NCBI GenBank assembly: GCA_018694835.1
Contig: JABHOG010000004.1
Span: forward strand, 17,216-81,215
Direction: 5' to 3'
Source: Planctomycetota bacterium
GTDB lineage: Bacteria > Planctomycetota > UBA8108 > UBA1146
Length of the DNA: 64,000 nucleotides
A program made the translations under genes and the position numbers. The notes under the pieces are model-generated. The model was not told the origin of the DNA and did not search any database. It saw only the letters and a list, made by a program, of their open reading frames with translations. Shown here piece by piece: positions 8,263-18,665 of the stretch (positions are counted from its first letter, which is position 1; the number at the start of each line of letters is the position of its first letter).

Positions 8263-11014
8263 GTTGATGATGAATCTCGATGGCCAAGAGGTCTCGTTCC
8301 AGAGGGATGAGACAGTACTCGAGGTGGCAAAGCGTCATGGAACATTTGTTCCGACCCTTTGCTGGGATGAGCGGCTCGATCCATTCGGATCGTGCAGACT
8401 CTGTGTAGTGGAGGTGGAAGGTCGGCGGATGCCCGCATCTTCCTGCACCCTCAAGGCGGCAGAGGGAATGGTGGTTCGCACCGGCAGTGAAAAACTGCGA
8501 AAGATGCAGAGCACCCTGGTAGAGATGGTCCTTTCAGAAAACCCTGACGATGAGTGTCCCCGGTGCAGGGATCTTGGAAGTTGTGAAGTCCACGACCTCG
8601 CTTCCGAGTTCAAGGTCGGTCGAGATCGCTTTCTTGGAGCGACCAGCAATGCCTCCAAAGACGACTCCAATCCCTTCCTGCTTCGTGATTACGACCGATG
8701 CATATCTTGCTATCGCTGTGTTCGAATCTGCGATGAGGTGGAAGCAGACCATGCCATCACCATGACAGGTCGTGGCTGGAACAAGGGCATCGCCACCGCG
8801 TTTGATGGCCTCCTGATGGGTAGCGAATGTACCTTGTGTGGCCAGTGTATCTACACCTGCCCAACGGGAGCTCTCGCCGACAAGAAGATGGTCGGTCAGG
8901 GAGCAGTCCCTGGCGAGATCGAGGTCACTCGAAGTGTCTGTCCATACTGTGGTACCGGTTGTTCCATCAACCTCCATTCAAGAGATGGAAAGATGATCGG
9001 AGTTACGCCGGTCCTCGACGGCCCGGTTAACGAGGGCGCTCTGTGTGTGAAGGGTCAGTTCGGGTTTGATTTCGTCAACTCCGAAGATCGGCTGACGATG
9101 CCGCTGATTCGAAAAGAGGGCGAGTTGACTCCCGTCTCCTGGGACGAAGCCCTCGACTACACCTCCGCACGTTTCAAGAGTATTCGCGCGGACCATGGCC
9201 CAAAGGCGTTCTACGCCATCGCCAGTGGCAGAGCTCCTGGCGAAGGGGCCTACATGTTACAGAAGTTCACTCGAGCAGTGATGAACTCGAATCAGGTCGA
9301 TAACTGTTCGCGTGGCTGACACAGTCCAACGGTCGCCGGTCTGGTGGCCTCGATTGGACGCGGAGCAATGTCGAACTCGATCCCCGAGATCGAGGATTGC
9401 CCGATGATGCTGTGCGTGGGAACCAACATGACCGAATGCCATCCGATCATCGCGGTACGAGTGAAGAAGGCGGTTCGTAAGGGCGCAAAGCTATATGTGG
9501 TCGACCCACGGAAGATTCCCCTGACCGAGTACGCTACCGGTCATCTTCCTCTGCAGTTGGGTTCCGATGTTGCGCTCTTCAACGCGATGGCCAACGTGAT
9601 CATCCAGGAAGGGCTCGCAGACCTGGACTACATCGAGAATCGCACGGAAGGCTTTGAGCAGTTGAAGACGCATCTCGAGTCTTTCACGCTCGAATACGCC
9701 GAGGGCGTGACCGGTGTTCCGGCAGAGTTGATTCGTGAATGCGCCATCGCATATGGATCAGCAGAGCGCGCTGGAATCTATTACACCCTTGGAATCACCG
9801 AACACATCTGCGGAGTTGCCAATGTCCAGAGCCTCTGCAATCTGGCACTGATCACCGGCAACCTGGGGAAAACTAGTGCAGGGATCAACCCGTTGCGTGG
9901 CCAGAACAACATCCAGGGTGCCGGAGATTGTGGCGCCTTGCCCAACAACTACCCGGGATTTCAGCCGGTCGAAGATCCGGCCAGTCAGGCCAAGTTCGAA
10001 AAGGCCTATGGCGTTCCGATGGACCCGGTCAAGGGGATCACCAAGATCGCAGCGCTCGATCATGCCGTCGATGGTCGAGTCAAAGCGATGTGGATCTGTG
10101 GTGAGAACACACTGGTCACCGATCCGGATGTCAAGCACACGACCAGAGCCCTCGAGTCGCTGGATTTCCTGGTGGTTCAGGACATGTTTCTCACCGACAC
10201 GGCGAAGAAAGCAGATGTGGTCTTTCCGGCAGCGGCATTCACCGAGGTCGATGGTTTCTTCACCAACTCCGATCGAAGAGTGCAACGCCTACGGCAGGCA
10301 TCCGTTGCGCCGGGAGAAGCAAAGCCGGACTGGTGGATCATCGCCGAAGTGGCCAAGAGGATGGATACCGAAGTCGATTTTGAATATGCCAGCAGTGAAG
10401 AGGTGTTTGACGAACTGGCTTCCCTGTCTCCCATCTATGAGGGACTCAACTACGATCGGATTGAAAGTGGAGATCTGATATGGCCAGTCCCTCACCTCGA
10501 GCACCCGGGAACTCCTGTACTGCACGAGGATGAGTTCCTCAATGGTAAGGGCAAGTTGCAGTTGCTGGAGTACAAGGCGCCCTCTGAGAATCCCGATGAA
10601 GAGTATCCATATTACCTGACCACGGGACGTCGATTGCCGACCTATCACAGCAACACCATGACAGGTAGGTCGGAAGGATTCAGGATCCTGGTACCCAATG
10701 AATGGCTCGAAGTTCATCCAGCGGATGCGGAGAAACTAGAACTCGAAGATGGCGACTGGGCAAAGGTTCGCTCGCGGCGGGGTGACGTGACGACTCGCGT
10801 GGCCATCACCAAGACATCTCCGCGCGGGACCATGTTCATGAGTTTCGCCTTCCCTGAGGATACGATGACCAACGACATCACCAATCCAGATGTGGACCCC
10901 ATCACGGAAACTCCCGAGTTCAAGGTGGCTGCGGTAGAGGTGACTCGTGTAGATGCTCCGGTAGGATTTGGCGCAGAGCCTGCATTGAGAGCTAGCCCCG
11001 GACGGGAGCACTAG
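8255..11014 (+). CDS. fdhA: Formate dehydrogenase catalytic (alpha) subunit, selenocysteine-containing; ORF track splits it at UGA 9317-9319
   Basis: Two in-frame ORFs (8195-9319 and 9344-11014) joined through TGA: ...NQVDNCSRG-U-HSPTVAGLVASIGRGAMSNSIPEI..., collinear with E. coli FdhF DCCARV-U-HGPSVAGLHQSVGNGAMSNAI. N-terminal 2Fe-2S/4Fe-4S region and SVCPYCGTGCS present. Start chosen at TTG 8255 after aaaaggag (ATG 8267 is the alternative). Confidence 0.9.
9317..9359 (+). promoter_or_regulatory. Bacterial SECIS element directing Sec at UGA 9317-9319
   Basis: TGA, 18 nt, then apical loop GGTCT closed by GGTCGCC/GGTGGCC (7 bp with two G-U pairs), lower stem GTCCAA/TTGGAC. Loop sequence and UGA-to-loop spacing match E. 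coli fdhF as remembered. Confidence 0.88.
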
Positions 11015-11017
11015 GCG

Positions 11018-12121
11018 ATGGTCGGCGAATCACTCGGTTTCTCGGTCACCGCCCATGGCGGTGGGTTCGGTGTCAGTGGCACTGCAAACCTCAGGATCCA
11101 GCAGAGCCAGGCGCTGTTGAGTGGTCCGGACGGCCAGCGTGGGACCATCGATCTTCATACTGCTCGTGCTGAAATCCTCGGCAGTTGTATCAGTGTTCGA
11201 TCTGCGCAGGGAGACCTCGCCTTTTCGATGAGGGATTCCGCTGTGTTTGCCGAGGTGCACTCTTGCGCCCCTCTGGAACTCTCCGATCAACTGGAAGAAA
11301 TGGCCAGGACTCTGAGAAAGCGACGGTGGGGACCGGGCAAGATCTTGTGGGTCTCTCTGGCGATCCTCTCCAGCATCGCCATCTTGTTGTATTTTGGTAT
11401 CGTTCTGGCGGTCGGACTGTTGATCCCTCTGGTTCCCATCTCCTTCGACCAGAGTCTCGGGAAAGCCGCACACCAATCGATGCTAGGCGATCAAATCGTC
11501 TGTAGCGACGAGGTGGTCAATTCTGCGATGACCCGGATCCTTGATTCCCTCAGCCCCCATCTCGCGATCGAAGGACTCGATCCAGAACTTGTGGTGGTGG
11601 AGAGCGAACTGGTCAATGCCTACTGTCTGCCGGGTGGATATGTCACGGTCTTCACCGGGCTACTGCTGGCCGCGGACAGCCCCGATGAGGTGGCGGGAGT
11701 GATCGCGCATGAACTCGCCCATGCCACCGGGCGCCACGGACTCCGTCAGTTGATCCAGTCGCTTTCGGTGGCAGCGTTGGTTCAGGCGGGCTTCGGGGAT
11801 TTGTCCGGGGCTGCGGCTCTGGGCGGAGGAATGGAGTATCTGATCGTGCAGGGATACAGCAGGGATCATGAAGCCGATGCAGATCAAGTAGGGCTCAAGA
11901 TGATTCAAGCGGCGGGCTGGGATGGCTTGGCGATGGCGTCCTTCTTTGACAAGTTGAGTGGGGAAGAGTTGCAATCATCGGTGCCGGCGTGGCTCTCGTC
12001 CCACCCCGACCCAGGAAGTCGCGCAGACTCGATCCGGGAGCGATTGGAGGGGGCCCCCTCGCTCTCCACAGATGCGCCGCAGATCGACTGGGATCAGGTT
12101 CGAGAAGCTCTCCAGCGATGA
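11018..12121 (+). CDS. M48-family membrane metalloprotease
   Basis: HELAHATGRHGLRQ (HExxH) and EADADQVGLKMI, preceded by a transmembrane segment. Confidence 0.87.
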   Translation: MVGESLGFSVTAHGGGFGVSGTANLRIQQSQALLSGPDGQRGTIDLHTARAEILGSCISVRSAQGDLAFSMRDSAVFAEVHSCAPLELSDQLEEMARTLRKRRWGPGKILWVSLAILSSIAILLYFGIVLAVGLLIPLVPISFDQSLGKAAHQSMLGDQIVCSDEVVNSAMTRILDSLSPHLAIEGLDPELVVVESELVNAYCLPGGYVTVFTGLLLAADSPDEVAGVIAHELAHATGRHGLRQLIQSLSVAALVQAGFGDLSGAAALGGGMEYLIVQGYSRDHEADADQVGLKMIQAAGWDGLAMASFFDKLSGEELQSSVPAWLSSHPDPGSRADSIRERLEGAPSLSTDAPQIDWDQVREALQR

Positions 12122-12146
12122 TGGTCTCCGTTGGGATGGATAGGAT

Positions 12147-13838
12147 TTGAAGTCGCAAGGCTTCCCCATCTCTCTATTGTTGATCGTGTTGTTTGTCAGC
12201 GGAATCCAGCTCGCGTCGTCGACCATGTTGTGGGATAGAGACGAACCTCGATTTGGTCGGGCGGCGGTGGAGATGCTCCGGACTGGAGATCTTCTGGTTC
12301 CAAGATTTGATGGCCAACTTCGCCCTGACAAGCCTCCCCTGGTGTACTGGTGGATGTTGCCATCCATCGGTTGGCTGGGTGCGACCGATCTGGCCGTACG
12401 AATTCCATCGATTCTGGTATCTCTCATCACTGCACTGGCGACCTTTCACATCGGTAGGAATCTCGGTGGTCGTGAAGTGGGTGTGAATGCGGCGGTAGTG
12501 GGGGCGTGGATGCCGTTGCCGTTGGTACTGGGAACCGCTGCCACTGCCGATGCCACGATGATGGCGGGGATCTCCGTGTCGCTGGCGATTCTCGTCGACC
12601 AGGCGATTCATGGAGCGCGTCGAAAACACCTCCCTTTGCTGACGCTGGCTCTCTCCTGGGCGTGGTTGGCCAAGGGGCCGGTGGGACCGCTCATCTTCTT
12701 GCTGGCATCGACCTGGGCATCGATCGCCGGCAGGCAAAGCCTGCAACTGGGTCGAAGATGGTGGCGGACGGTCGCCATCGCATCGCTGATCGCGGTGGTG
12801 GTTTTCCTCGGCTGGGCGATCCCTGCTAACGATGCCACCGGGGGACAACTGGCCGAGATCGGCATCCAGCATCACCTGATCGAACGGAGTACCTCGGCCA
12901 TCGAGAGCCATGGCGTGAGTGGTTGGATCGGTTGGATCCTCGGGTTGCCCTTCTACTTGCCGGTGATTCTGCTGGGCGCGGTACCGCTCTCGGCATTGCT
13001 GTTTCCCATCGTGGTACACCGGCACCAACTATTTGATGCGCAAGGAAAGGGAGTGCTCCTGTCCGCTCTGGTGCTTCCTGTTCTTCTGTTGATGACGCTG
13101 GTGGCGACCAAGCTACCTCATTACATCCTTGCGGCGTTCCCAGGAATCGCCGTGATGGTTGTGCTGGCCTCTTCTCGGCTGGAGAGGGGGGAAGTGGAGC
13201 CTCAACTTTTCGAAGGGGTCGCCGGAATAGTGGGTCGGTGGATCTCCGTCTTTTTGTTGCTAATTCTGTCGATCGCTTTCGCCATGGTGATGAACCATCA
13301 TGGAGGAAGTTCTTCGGTGATGATCACCGCCACCGCAACTCTCCTCTGTGCGGCGATGCTGGTGTTGAGGATGAAACCAGCGACGAACTTCTGGGGCTGG
13401 CGAGGTCCAGGGTTGTCGTTGATCACGACCTGGATCGGTTTTCAGCTGATATTCGTCGGTCTCGGAGAGATCCAGAGTCGATTGCAACTGGCTCCACAGA
13501 TCGTCAATGCCATCGCTGCGAGCGATGCTCCGGAGGCGCCGTTGGTGGTCCATGGTTTCAACGAGCCATCTCTGGTCTTCGATCTGGATCGCGACCCGAA
13601 ACAGGGGCAAAAAACTGTGCCATCGCTGAGCGATCAATTTCCGCAGGGGTATTCGCAGTGGCTCCAGACTGCCGGACCCGCCTGGTTGCTTCTTTCAAGT
13701 CAGGCGCGGGAGAGAGATGGAATTGATCCGCAAGGCTCGGGTTGCCTGAAGGTGTGGAGTAACGGAGATGCGGGAACCCTCAACTACTCGACAGGTAGGA
13801 CGGTTTCCCTGGAACTCTGGTATCTGCCAGCTTCTTGA
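12147..13838 (+). CDS. ArnT/PMT-like membrane glycosyltransferase
   Basis: LWDRDEPRFGRAAVEMLRTGDLLVPRFDGQLRPDKPPLVYWWM motif; many hydrophobic helices. Confidence 0.85.
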   Translation: MKSQGFPISLLLIVLFVSGIQLASSTMLWDRDEPRFGRAAVEMLRTGDLLVPRFDGQLRPDKPPLVYWWMLPSIGWLGATDLAVRIPSILVSLITALATFHIGRNLGGREVGVNAAVVGAWMPLPLVLGTAATADATMMAGISVSLAILVDQAIHGARRKHLPLLTLALSWAWLAKGPVGPLIFLLASTWASIAGRQSLQLGRRWWRTVAIASLIAVVVFLGWAIPANDATGGQLAEIGIQHHLIERSTSAIESHGVSGWIGWILGLPFYLPVILLGAVPLSALLFPIVVHRHQLFDAQGKGVLLSALVLPVLLLMTLVATKLPHYILAAFPGIAVMVVLASSRLERGEVEPQLFEGVAGIVGRWISVFLLLILSIAFAMVMNHHGGSSSVMITATATLLCAAMLVLRMKPATNFWGWRGPGLSLITTWIGFQLIFVGLGEIQSRLQLAPQIVNAIAASDAPEAPLVVHGFNEPSLVFDLDRDPKQGQKTVPSLSDQFPQGYSQWLQTAGPAWLLLSSQARERDGIDPQGSGCLKVWSNGDAGTLNYSTGRTVSLELWYLPAS

Positions 13839-14659
13839 GCGGGGAGTTCTCTTCGCGACTGTGTGATCGAACTGACCAGTGCAACGCTGAAGGCGCCGAT
13901 CAGCAAGCCCATCCAGGTATCTGTCGGCCAGTGATTGAGTGTCAGCACTCGAGTGGTACAGATCCACAGCGCTGCCGCGATCCACAAGAACCAGAGTCGC
14001 GAAAAGTTGAAGAGGAACACCATCATCAGTGCACCCGCTGCTGTGGCGTGCCCCGATGGAAAACTGTGATGAAGATTTTCCAGCGAGAAGGGGATCCAGT
14101 CGAGATCTTCACGATAGAACAGTCCATTGGGCCTGGCGCGACCGGCACCGATCTTGCTCAACCAGGTCAAGGTCGCCGCCAGTAGCATCCCGACCAGCCC
14201 CGTGTTGGCCCTCACTGCGATCTCCCCTGAGAGCCCCTTGAATCTGGAAAAGAGAGCCGCCAGTAGCATCAGTGCCAGTACCACCTCTCCCTTGGCAAGA
14301 TCGGTGGTGTACTTCGAGATCAGCATCAGTGTTCTACCCCACTCCTGTAGAGAGAAGTGTTGCACTGCGATGGCACGGGTACCTCGAAGTTGGTGGAGGT
14401 ATAGCATTGTCTGAACATCGTAGGAGAGATGCTGCTTCTCTCCAGTCGACTGAAGCCACGACAACTGAAGTCCAGGTTTCTCGACGAATTCTGGCTGGAG
14501 AAGTGATTCGAGAGTGGCGTTGTCGTGGACCGGATAGGCCGGCCAGAATGCACCGAGATAGATCATCAGCAGGGAGAGGAGCCAGATGGTCGCCCAGGTG
14601 GCTTGTCCCCGGGGTTGCCGAAGATCGAATCTCCGCGGAAGAATGGGGGTCGGGCTCAT
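13784..14659 (-). CDS. PAP2-superfamily phosphatase
   Basis: KIGAGRARPNG...HHSFPSGHATAAGAL...LNHWPTDTWMG signature motifs; hydrophobic helices. Confidence 0.85.
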   Translation of the reverse strand: MSPTPILPRRFDLRQPRGQATWATIWLLSLLMIYLGAFWPAYPVHDNATLESLLQPEFVEKPGLQLSWLQSTGEKQHLSYDVQTMLYLHQLRGTRAIAVQHFSLQEWGRTLMLISKYTTDLAKGEVVLALMLLAALFSRFKGLSGEIAVRANTGLVGMLLAATLTWLSKIGAGRARPNGLFYREDLDWIPFSLENLHHSFPSGHATAAGALMMVFLFNFSRLWFLWIAAALWICTTRVLTLNHWPTDTWMGLLIGAFSVALVSSITQSRRELPAQEAGRYQSSRETVLPVE

Positions 14660-16017
14660 TGGACGAACCTGGCCGCCAGCGTCTGGAGTTCTTCAGTCTC
14701 GTGGATTCGCATCCCTTCAGGACCTGAACCGTCGATGCTTCCGGGGGCGACGCACGCCGAATGAAAGCCGAGGCGACTCGCTTCCTCCAGTCGTTGACGA
14801 GTTCCAGGAACCGGCCGCACTTCCCCGAGTAGACCCACTTCGCCAGCAAAGATCACATCCTTGGGCAACGAGCGGTCGTGGAAGGATGACAGGATGGCGG
14901 CGGCCAGAGCCAGATCCGCGGCAGTCCCCTTCAGTTTCACGCCACCGACGACATTTGCGTGAATGTCGCAGTCACCGAGGGGAATCCCGAGACGTTTTTC
15001 GAGCACTGCGGCGAGCATCGACAATCGACCGGCATCGATACCCGATGGTTTTCGAGCCGGTGCGCCGTGAGCCGCCGGGGTGACTAGCGCCTGGATCTCC
15101 ACCAGTAGTGGTCTGGTTCCCTCGAGAATCGCAGCGGTCGCTGAACCGGGAGAAGAACCGTGACGGCTGGAGAGGAGGAGCCCCGACGGGTTGTCGACTT
15201 CATTCAATCCATCGGCACACATCTCGAAGATCCCGACCTCTTCGGTCGAGCCGAAGCGGTTCTTCAGGGCGCGCAGGATGCGCAGGCTGTGCCCACGCTC
15301 GCCCTCGAATTGAAGCACTGCATCGACCATGTGTTCGAGGGTTCGCGGCCCGGCAACGGTGCCGTCCTTGGTGACATGTCCGACCATCAAGATGGGGAAT
15401 CCGACATCGCGAGCCATGGCCAGCAGCCGGGAAGCCACTTCTCGTACCTGTGTCACCCCACCCGCACCGGCGGGGATCTGGTCCCAGCAGATGGTCTGGA
15501 TGCTGTCGATTCCCACCACCACCGGTTGATTCTGATCGATCAACTCCTCGATGGAGCTGAGATCACACCCGGAGTGGAGCCACAACTCAGATCCGGCGGC
15601 TCCGATTCGATCGGAGCGAAGCCGAACCTGCGCCGCGGATTCCTCACCGGTCACGTAGAGAAATCTCTTTCCCTGGCGAGAGACGGTCTGGGCAATCTGC
15701 AGCAGCAAGGTCGATTTTCCGATTCCCGGCTCGCCTGAGATCAATAATCCACAGCCGGGAACCAATCCACCTCCGAGAACTCGATCCACCTCCGAGAGAC
15801 CGGTGACGATTCGATCCCCTTCGTTCGCATCGACCTGTTCGATGGGTACCGCCACCGGCGGTGAACTTTGCCGTACAGATCGTGGCTGGCTCGGTTGCGG
15901 CGAGAGTCGGTGTTCTTTCAGTGAGTTGAAGGTCCCGCAATCGGGGCAGCGACCCATGTGACGTTCGTGGGCGGTGCCACATTCGAGGCACATGAATTGA
16001 GTTCGTGTTTTCGCCAA
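14656..16017 (-). CDS. radA: DNA repair protein RadA/Sms
   Basis: N-terminal CLECGTAHERHMGRCPDCGTFNS zinc motif; GEPGIGKSTLL Walker A; KNRFGSTEEVGIFEM; C-terminal Lon-like domain. TTG start at 16017 after ggaggattc. Confidence 0.95.
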   Translation of the reverse strand: MAKTRTQFMCLECGTAHERHMGRCPDCGTFNSLKEHRLSPQPSQPRSVRQSSPPVAVPIEQVDANEGDRIVTGLSEVDRVLGGGLVPGCGLLISGEPGIGKSTLLLQIAQTVSRQGKRFLYVTGEESAAQVRLRSDRIGAAGSELWLHSGCDLSSIEELIDQNQPVVVGIDSIQTICWDQIPAGAGGVTQVREVASRLLAMARDVGFPILMVGHVTKDGTVAGPRTLEHMVDAVLQFEGERGHSLRILRALKNRFGSTEEVGIFEMCADGLNEVDNPSGLLLSSRHGSSPGSATAAILEGTRPLLVEIQALVTPAAHGAPARKPSGIDAGRLSMLAAVLEKRLGIPLGDCDIHANVVGGVKLKGTAADLALAAAILSSFHDRSLPKDVIFAGEVGLLGEVRPVPGTRQRLEEASRLGFHSACVAPGSIDGSGPEGMRIHETEELQTLAARFVQ

Positions 16018-16132
16018 GAATCCTCCAGCACGAGTGGGCCCGATTGCAATGATCTTGGACCATCGTGACATCGCAGTATCGGGGATCCAGAGATTTCAGA
16101 AAAATATGACCCAGTCCAGGCGACCGGGAGCC

Positions 16133-17608
16133 TCAACTGGCTGCGGTGTTAAAATACTGCCGGATCAACTCTTGGAAGTGCATTCCTCGATCTTCTGCAG
16201 AATCAAAGTGATCAAAGGATGTGCCCCCAGGACTCAACAGCACCGTTTCCCCGGGGTGGGCACGGCTGACCGCGCTGGATACGGCATCTTCGAGCTTCGC
16301 GTGACCCTCGATCGGAGTGGTGACCAGTGAGGAGAGGGCATCTTGCCACAGTGAGGCATGAGCGCCGAAGCAATAGACATGGCACTGACGCTGTTGCAAC
16401 GGCGATTGTAGTGCGCTGGCATCGATGGGGTCGCTCTTCGGTTTACCACCACAGAGCCAGTGGACCGGGGATGGGCTGCGTCCGAGGGCCGAAGCCACCG
16501 CCTCCGGAGTGGTCGCCTTGGAATCGTCGATGAATTGAACCTGCTGGTACTCGCCGACTTGCTGGTACCTGTGAGGCAGGCCGCCGTACTGGCGGATCGC
16601 AGTGGCGATTCCGTCCTCGGTGGCTCCTAGCGCCGCCGCAAGGGTGGCGGATTGAAGTGCGTTGGCGAGCCCAGTGGGACCCTCCAGCGCAGCAGTGGGA
16701 CGATACGGAATCGTCAGCGTCTTCTCGTCTCGGGTTCGGATCTCCAACTGATCTCCGACGCTGCGAGAGTGCTGCTCGGTGCCATCGGCGCAGCAGCGAA
16801 TCACCATCCTCGCTTGGTTCGAAGTTACTTGCTGGAAGGGGCCATGGTCGGGCAGGATCGTTAGCGAATCTGGCCCACTAGTGCAGTCGAGCAGGCGCAA
16901 CTTGGCCTCGTGGTAGGCCTGGCGGCTGCCATGCCAGTCGAGGTGATCTTCGGTCAGATTGGTGATCATCACCACAGCCGCAGTGTCTTGTCGGAGGGCG
17001 AGTCTTTGCGCCTGGAAGGAAGAGACCTCGACCACCAGTCGTAGTTGTTCCAGGTCTTCATCGTCGAGGTGCGAGAGCAAACTTCCGCCGAGGTTTCCGC
17101 CGGCCACCGCTGTCAGGCCCGACTCTTTCAACATCTGGCTGGCGAGTTGACAGGTGGTGCTCTTGCCGTGAGTGCCGGTCACCAGAGCCAGTTGCCGGGT
17201 GGGCAACCAGCAGAGTGCCAATCCCAACTCGGTGACGGGCAAGATGTCCCTGCTGGCGATCTGTTCGAGGATCGGTGTTCCAGGAGGAATGGCAGGATTC
17301 ACCACCACCCAGTCGCATCGATCGAGATGGTCAGGGTGGTGGGGTTCACCGATGTGTGTCGGTCCTTTTACCCACGGCTGGACCATATCGAGCGACCGAC
17401 CCAGGGTCTCCCGGGATGCCGGATCCGAGATGGAGACCTCGGCCCCTCGCTTGGCGAGGAATTGAACCAGACCGGTGCCGCCACCATGCCTTCCGAGACC
17501 CAGTACCAGCACCTTCAACCCCTCGAGTTGATCCGGTTCCCGATCTGGTGGCTGAAAGGAAAGGTCCGACACCATTTCCGTGTTCACAGCAGGCTCATCT
17601 CTGATCAT
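16133..17608 (-). CDS. murD: UDP-N-acetylmuramoyl-L-alanine--D-glutamate ligase
   Basis: VLGLGRHGGGTG, VNPAIPPGTP, VTGTHGKSTT, EVSSFQAQRL, TNLTEDHLDWHG, DDSKATTPEA, CGGKPKS, LLSPGGTSFDHF. ATG 17608 overlaps the upstream stop; the longer ORF is spurious upstream. Confidence 0.92.
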   Translation of the reverse strand: MIRDEPAVNTEMVSDLSFQPPDREPDQLEGLKVLVLGLGRHGGGTGLVQFLAKRGAEVSISDPASRETLGRSLDMVQPWVKGPTHIGEPHHPDHLDRCDWVVVNPAIPPGTPILEQIASRDILPVTELGLALCWLPTRQLALVTGTHGKSTTCQLASQMLKESGLTAVAGGNLGGSLLSHLDDEDLEQLRLVVEVSSFQAQRLALRQDTAAVVMITNLTEDHLDWHGSRQAYHEAKLRLLDCTSGPDSLTILPDHGPFQQVTSNQARMVIRCCADGTEQHSRSVGDQLEIRTRDEKTLTIPYRPTAALEGPTGLANALQSATLAAALGATEDGIATAIRQYGGLPHRYQQVGEYQQVQFIDDSKATTPEAVASALGRSPSPVHWLCGGKPKSDPIDASALQSPLQQRQCHVYCFGAHASLWQDALSSLVTTPIEGHAKLEDAVSSAVSRAHPGETVLLSPGGTSFDHFDSAEDRGMHFQELIRQYFNTAAS

Positions 17609-18065
17609 CTTCCGGTGGATCGAGGGGGCCGATGACTCCGTGCTCACGGGCAGTGGCACGGAATTTCTCCGACAGTGCGTCGAGGTCCTGTGGCTGCAGT
17701 ACGAATCGCTCCTCGTAGGAAATCTTGATGGTCCCTGGCCACAGTAGTTCGGAAACGATGTCGATGGGGAATCTTTGATACCAGGGGGGAGAGAGGTGGA
17801 CCAGGCGATGCTGGGGAGCGAGTGATCTTTCCCCTCGTTGATCATCTTCTTCCATCCGGACCAGCACCTCTCTCGTTCCATAATGAGAGAAGGGCAGGGT
17901 GACCGGTGATTCTCCGACGTCGACGCCATCGATGAAGACTTGAGCACCGGTAGGATCGGTACGGATCGACAGCGATCGATCGACGCAGCCAGGCACGATG
18001 GATAGGGCCGAGAAGAGCAGAAGGATGGCGATTCGATCGATCGGCTTGGCGGATATCAGGGGCAT
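17595..18065 (-). CDS. PEGA-domain lipoprotein
   Basis: Lipobox LSIVPGC; SIRTDPTGAQVFIDGVDVGESPVTLPFSHYGTREV. Confidence 0.8.
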   Translation of the reverse strand: MPLISAKPIDRIAILLLFSALSIVPGCVDRSLSIRTDPTGAQVFIDGVDVGESPVTLPFSHYGTREVLVRMEEDDQRGERSLAPQHRLVHLSPPWYQRFPIDIVSELLWPGTIKISYEERFVLQPQDLDALSEKFRATAREHGVIGPLDPPEDDQR

Positions 18066-18112
18066 GTTTTCCTCCGGACGAATCGTAACCAGCCGGCGTC
18101 AGCACCGCCACG

Positions 18113-18193
18113 GGCACTGCCAGGAACATGGGTACAGCCATAAAGAGCAAAGGCACTGCCAGGAAGCGCAAGGGCACTGCCCAGAAGAGGAGG
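18113..18193. repeat. Degenerate 18-21-bp tandem repeat (GGCACTGCCAGGAAGCGCAAG-like), about four copies
   Basis: GGCACTGCCAGGAACATG / GGTACAGCCATAAAGAGCAAA / GGCACTGCCAGGAAGCGCAAG / GGCACTGCCCAGAAGAGGAGG between divergent genes. Confidence 0.75.
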
Positions 18194-18248
18194 TACCATT
18201 CCCTCCTGTCCGCTTCCAGGTTACGGTTTCTCGCAGAAAGGTCGTGTC

Positions 18249-18665
18249 ATGGATGGCAAGTGGTGGGATGCAGGATTGCCCTTCCAGTGCACCCAGTGTG
18301 GCAAATGCTGCCGGGTGGAAGGGTATGTATGGGTTCGAAGAGATGACATCCGCGAGATGGCAGCGTTTCTCGAGATCACTCCTACAGAGTTCGAGAAGAA
18401 GTATGTCAGGACCGTCGGTCGCCAGCTCAGTCTGATCGAGAAGCCGAACCGGGAGTGCATCTTCTGGGACAATGGCTGCACCGTCTATCCCGTCCGCCCG
18501 CCACAGTGCAAGACTTTCCCCTTCTGGCACCAAAATCTCTCGTCGATCGACGAGTGGCAGGAAGTGGTAGAGGATTGTCCAGGAACAGGAACTGGAGTGG
18601 TCTACTCGAAGGAAGAAATCGAGGAACTGCTCCGGGGTCACGGCGAGACCAACAAGAAGGAATGA
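18249..18665 (+). CDS. YkgJ-family cysteine cluster protein
   Basis: CTQCGKCCRVEGYV...CIFWDNGCTVYPVRPPQCKTFPFW. Confidence 0.87.
   Translation: MDGKWWDAGLPFQCTQCGKCCRVEGYVWVRRDDIREMAAFLEITPTEFEKKYVRTVGRQLSLIEKPNRECIFWDNGCTVYPVRPPQCKTFPFWHQNLSSIDEWQEVVEDCPGTGTGVVYSKEEIEELLRGHGETNKKE

Noticed and set aside
9317-9319. FDH alpha as a frameshifted or nonsense pseudogene
   Set aside because: Both halves are well conserved, no frame change is needed, the TGA sits at the known Sec site and a SECIS follows.
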